Source: Panax quinquefolius
Taxonomy: Eukaryota > Streptophyta > Magnoliopsida > Apiales > Araliaceae
Length of the DNA: 64,000 bases
Assembly (NCBI GenBank): GCA_020205615.1
Contig: CM035168.1
Coordinates: forward strand, 123,031,573-123,095,572
Direction: 5' to 3'
Shown here: positions 62,228 to 64,000 of the stretch, piece by piece
How positions within the stretch are numbered: the first letter of the stretch is position 1
Layout: every line of letters begins with the position of its first letter
The notes under the pieces: model-generated
The model's database searches: none
What the model saw: only the letters and a program-made list of their open reading frames with translations
What the model was told of the DNA's origin: nothing
Program-made: the position numbers and the translations under genes

Positions 62228-63977
62228 ATGAGTATATCTGAGGAGGATGAGTATTTTTGTTGCAATAAATATTTAAAACATGTTAAACATGTTGGTGGAC
62301 CCCATTTATTATTTGAAATTTGATTATAGCTTGTAAAATCGCCGTTTGTGGATTTCGGGGCCAATTTCATTTGGAATTTGGAAAAACTTTTTCGCAAAGT
62401 TGTAGAGAATTGAATTTCTATAAAAACTCTCGAGATTGAATTTTCCGATAGAAGGGCTATTTATTATGAATTATTGAAGTTCAAGCTCAAAATAATTGAT
62501 TTTTGGAAGTTTAAAATATTTTAAATAATAAAAACGTTTTTTTGTTTGTTTTGTGGGCTACAACATGTGCATAATGAGTTGAGATCAGATCTAAGAAGGT
62601 TGGCGTAGAAATTTTAATATATATATTAATATTTTATTAAATTTTTCGCTTTGGTGTTCTAAAGCATTTTTCTATAAATAAGGTGCTTAGGTTTGAATTG
62701 AAAATCACACCGTAAATCGAAGTTTTCTCTCTATATTATCGAGTTTATTCTTGTGAGTATTTTGAGTATACTTTGAGTATTGCTATACGGTGCAAGTCCA
62801 AGTCATAGCCTTTATATCAGGTGTTTCAAATTTAGAAGTCTCGATCTTTCGAGGTAAGGGATATTTTTTTTTCGTAATGATATTATTTCTTCAATATCAT
62901 TATCTTTGAAATATTGATCACGAAATTTTTATCAAATTTGGAACTTTTGGTGTCTGAGTTACTTATTCACGATATACGACCTTATTCACGATACTTCAGA
63001 TTATTCACGAATCGACTATTCATCGAAAAATGAAAATTTTCCTTTTCGTCAAAAATATCTATTCGGATACTAGCTTTGATTGTATCCATGTTTTGATCGT
63101 TCTTGAATTTTACACCACCGTGATTATTTTGAGGTATTTTTTGGACGTGGATAAAACAAAGTAATCAATCCTTAATCCTTAATCTTTGTCATTTTGTTTC
63201 TTTGGATTCGTTTCTTTAAAATATTTTTCATCATCTTCATCTTAAATGATGATATTATGGAATATCTTTGGCTGTGGTGCAAAGATGAATGATTTCTGAA
63301 GAATATCTTTGGCCCGTAGTGCAAAGATGAAATGATGTTTAGATGAACATGATTAACGGTGATGAATATCTTTGGCTTTGTAGTAAAAGATGAATATTTG
63401 ATTCGGATATATATTGATTGATGTTACAGGATAAAAGATAGAGCGATGAACTTTTAAATTCATACATAGAAGATAGTAGTTTGCATTCTCTACTTAACTC
63501 TTCTAATGAATTATTATTTCATTGCTAATATTGATTTAAAATTTGTTGTCTATTAGATTTAATATTCTATTAGATTTTCCCCTGTTGAAGACTAACGATA
63601 ATTTGTTGTATATTATCTTAGTCATAATATTCTTCTTTGGGCTAGTTGAGCTCACCCTTTTCCTTTTTGTTCCATTTTTCTTCTCGGGAGGCGAGAATAT
63701 AGCGAGTAGACTAGTGGGGTATGGAATGAAGGTTCTAGAAAGAGTTGTTTAGTAGTCCTCACCATTTTTATAAAATAATGTATCAATAAATGTGATGAGG
63801 ATTTATTTGAGTATAGATATTGTGCAGAAGATAATATTTGTATTCAAACTCACGATTTCTTGTTGTAATAATAAAGTTGTAGTTGTTTATGTACCATGTA
63901 TTGACAACTCAGAATGGGTGATGTATACCTATTTTGGGGTGTCACGAGATGTATACCTATTTTAGGGCGCCGTCACG
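62228..63977 (+). repeat. LTR of element F (B' type), left part missing
   Basis: From ATGAGTATATCTGAGGAGG it follows the right two thirds of LTR B' (17265-17330 plus 25290-27014). It has a TATAAATA box at about 62673 and hairpin units at 63260-63400. Its end is duplicated: a 28-bp segment starting GATGTATACCTATTTT stands at 63920 and again, diverged, at 63948. Internal element DNA with a primer-site-like ATTATCGGAGCTTAGGG follows and runs out of the window, so this is a 5' LTR. Confidence 0.75.
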
Positions 63978-64000
63978 ATTATCGGAGCTTAGGGATATGA

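Overview
The window is nuclear DNA from a flowering plant, probably a eudicot. The evidence is split genes with GT-AG introns, plant-only protein families (a TRM/DUF3741-DUF4378 protein, a SLOW GREEN 1-type plastid TPR protein, an STP hexose carrier), site II and telo-box promoter motifs, and nested Ty3/gypsy retrotransposons with very long LTRs. No bacterial, viral or organellar gene block was seen.

Host genes from left to right: (1) an AFC1-type LAMMER protein kinase in 12 coding exons (2110-9131, +), with an in-frame TGA in exon 8 that an alternative splice acceptor would remove; (2) an intronless SLOW GREEN 1-like plastid TPR protein (11116-12228, +); (3) a TRM-family protein of 5 coding exons, one only 12 nt long (32508-37124, +); (4) an STP7-like hexose/H+ symporter with a stop codon and a frameshift (39227-42567, +), probably a pseudogene; (5) a small plant protein with a PNRC-like proline motif (45568-46056, -). 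As I recall, AFC1, a TPR gene and a TRM gene are also close neighbours on Arabidopsis chromosome 3, so items 1-3 look like a conserved block that a retrotransposon has split.

That retrotransposon (element C, 13223-30017) has ~690-bp LTRs, a perfect 5-bp target duplication (GATAT), a Tat-type gag and a minus-strand ORF region before the 3' LTR, but no pol. Lodged in it is the 3' end of a chromovirus-like element (B') whose 2.7-kb LTR is itself split by element A (17331-25284, target duplication TTGGT).

From 46.9 kb to the right edge the window is again retrotransposon: truncated LTR pieces of families A and B, an inverted element D (47567-53640), a forward relative E (53644-62227) and the LTR of a further element F that runs out of the window. 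D and E form a large inverted repeat. No copy keeps a complete gag-pol.

The least ordinary signals are: arrays of short hairpins in the LTRs of both long-LTR families, with stem changes that keep pairing; the AFC1 in-frame stop beside an in-frame rescuing acceptor; the STP lesions; the antisense ORF region of element C; an orphan last-exon-like segment at 30302-30410; a 32-bp exact repeat flanking the last TRM exon; and indel-dominated divergence between LTR pairs, which may partly reflect assembly error.
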